This document shows, piece after piece, positions 11,337-11,646 of a DNA stretch of 11,646 nucleotides (within the stretch, counting starts at the first letter, position 1; the number at the start of each line of letters is the position of its first letter). The stretch lies in contig CAYWZA010000029.1 in assembly GCA_964462785.1 (NCBI GenBank), positions 1-11,646 of the forward strand. Direction: 5' to 3'. The notes below the pieces were generated by a model. It saw only the letters and a list, made by a program, of their open reading frames with translations. It searched no databases and was not told the DNA's origin. Source of the stretch: JACQKA01 sp964462785 (GTDB lineage: Bacteria; Patescibacteriota; Minisyncoccia; Phycocordibacterales; UBA2100). The position numbers and the translations under genes are program-made.

Positions 11337-11642
11337 ATATTTCCCCGTGATGTCAAATTTGCTGCGCTCGCCGTTGATGTGGTCGCTCTTGCGTTTATCG
11401 ACGACGAGCTTTGCGTGCGTCTGATGCACACACAAGTGCCGCAGTTTAAAAACAGGCACGCACTCCCTGGCGCCTTGATTCGCCCTCAGGAAACCGCGCA
11501 CGACGCCGCGGGGAGGGTGCTGAAAGAAAAAGGAGGCATTGCTACCTCCTATCTGGAGCAAGTGTATACCTTTAGCCGCGTGGATCGCGATCTGACCCTC
11601 CCCCATATTTTTGAACACCAACCTTGTACATTACCAGCCTAG
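11337..11642 (+). pseudogene. Nudix-like (NrtR-type sensor domain) fragment without a normal start
   Basis: The frame from 11337 to the TAG at 11640 reads as a Nudix domain of the kind found in NrtR-like regulators: 'DVVALAFIDDELCVRLM', 'HALPGALIRPQE', 'AAGRVLKEKGG' and 'SYLEQVYTFSRVDRD'. The Nudix box lacks the Gly and two of the usual Glu, as in non-catalytic sensor members, so nucleotide binding is likelier than hydrolysis. Homology-like sequence begins before the first GTG (11379), yet upstream there is no ATG, GTG or TTG in frame back to a stop at 11319. The codon 8 nt after the -10 is ATA. The end at about 102 residues is also short: the expected continuation after 'VDRD' and any DNA-binding domain are missing. 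It may be a decaying gene, start at GTG 11379, or be affected by the window edge or a sequence error. Confidence 0.5.
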
Positions 11643-11646
11643 TGTA

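Overview
The window looks like part of a reduced bacterial genome, most likely from the candidate phyla radiation (Patescibacteria/Parcubacteria-like). This is an inference, not a search result. It rests on the many short proteins of unassigned family, the compact mixed-strand layout, the hairpin-rich repeats next to tRNA and coding genes, tRNAs without an encoded CCA, and starts that are Shine-Dalgarno in some genes and apparently leaderless in others. The standard genetic code reads well throughout.

Layout. 94-1174: a histidine-phosphatase-like enzyme and a small helical protein, closed by a clear intrinsic terminator. 1211-1855: no protein gene. It holds a tRNA-Gly(GCC) flanked by partial copies of its own 5' and 3' ends and by several hairpins. 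1856-2713 (minus): a secreted or membrane-anchored protein with a signal peptide, a Ser/Thr-rich linker and three C-terminal membrane segments. 2714-3298: non-coding. It has an AT-rich part with two near-consensus DnaA-box-like sites, then a GC-rich element that folds as a three-way junction. 3299-6060: a YraN-family nuclease-fold protein, an HNH-type zinc protein whose stop codon lies inside tRNA-Pro(TGG), and an ABC exporter that starts 3 nt after that tRNA. 6099-8206: a putative HExxH metallopeptidase, then a coupled pair made of a transglutaminase-GNAT fusion and a CYTH protein. 8223-9596: a promoter and an RhlE-like DEAD-box RNA helicase. 9605-9723: an inverted-repeat element whose right end supplies the start codon of a tiny zinc-ribbon protein. 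9934-11214 (minus): a PLP-dependent trans-sulfuration enzyme with its own terminator. 11302-11642: a strong promoter and a Nudix-like fragment without a normal start.

How the parts fit. Most genes look like housekeeping or stress and nucleotide functions: RNA helicase, tRNAs, YraN, Nudix, sulfur amino acid metabolism, export. They do not form one obvious pathway. The parts that standard categories explain least are the duplicated tRNA-Gly environment, the three-way-junction element at 3128-3251, the overlapping hnh/tRNA-Pro/ABC arrangement, the fused transglutaminase-GNAT gene coupled to CYTH, and the inverted-repeat element at 9605-9723.
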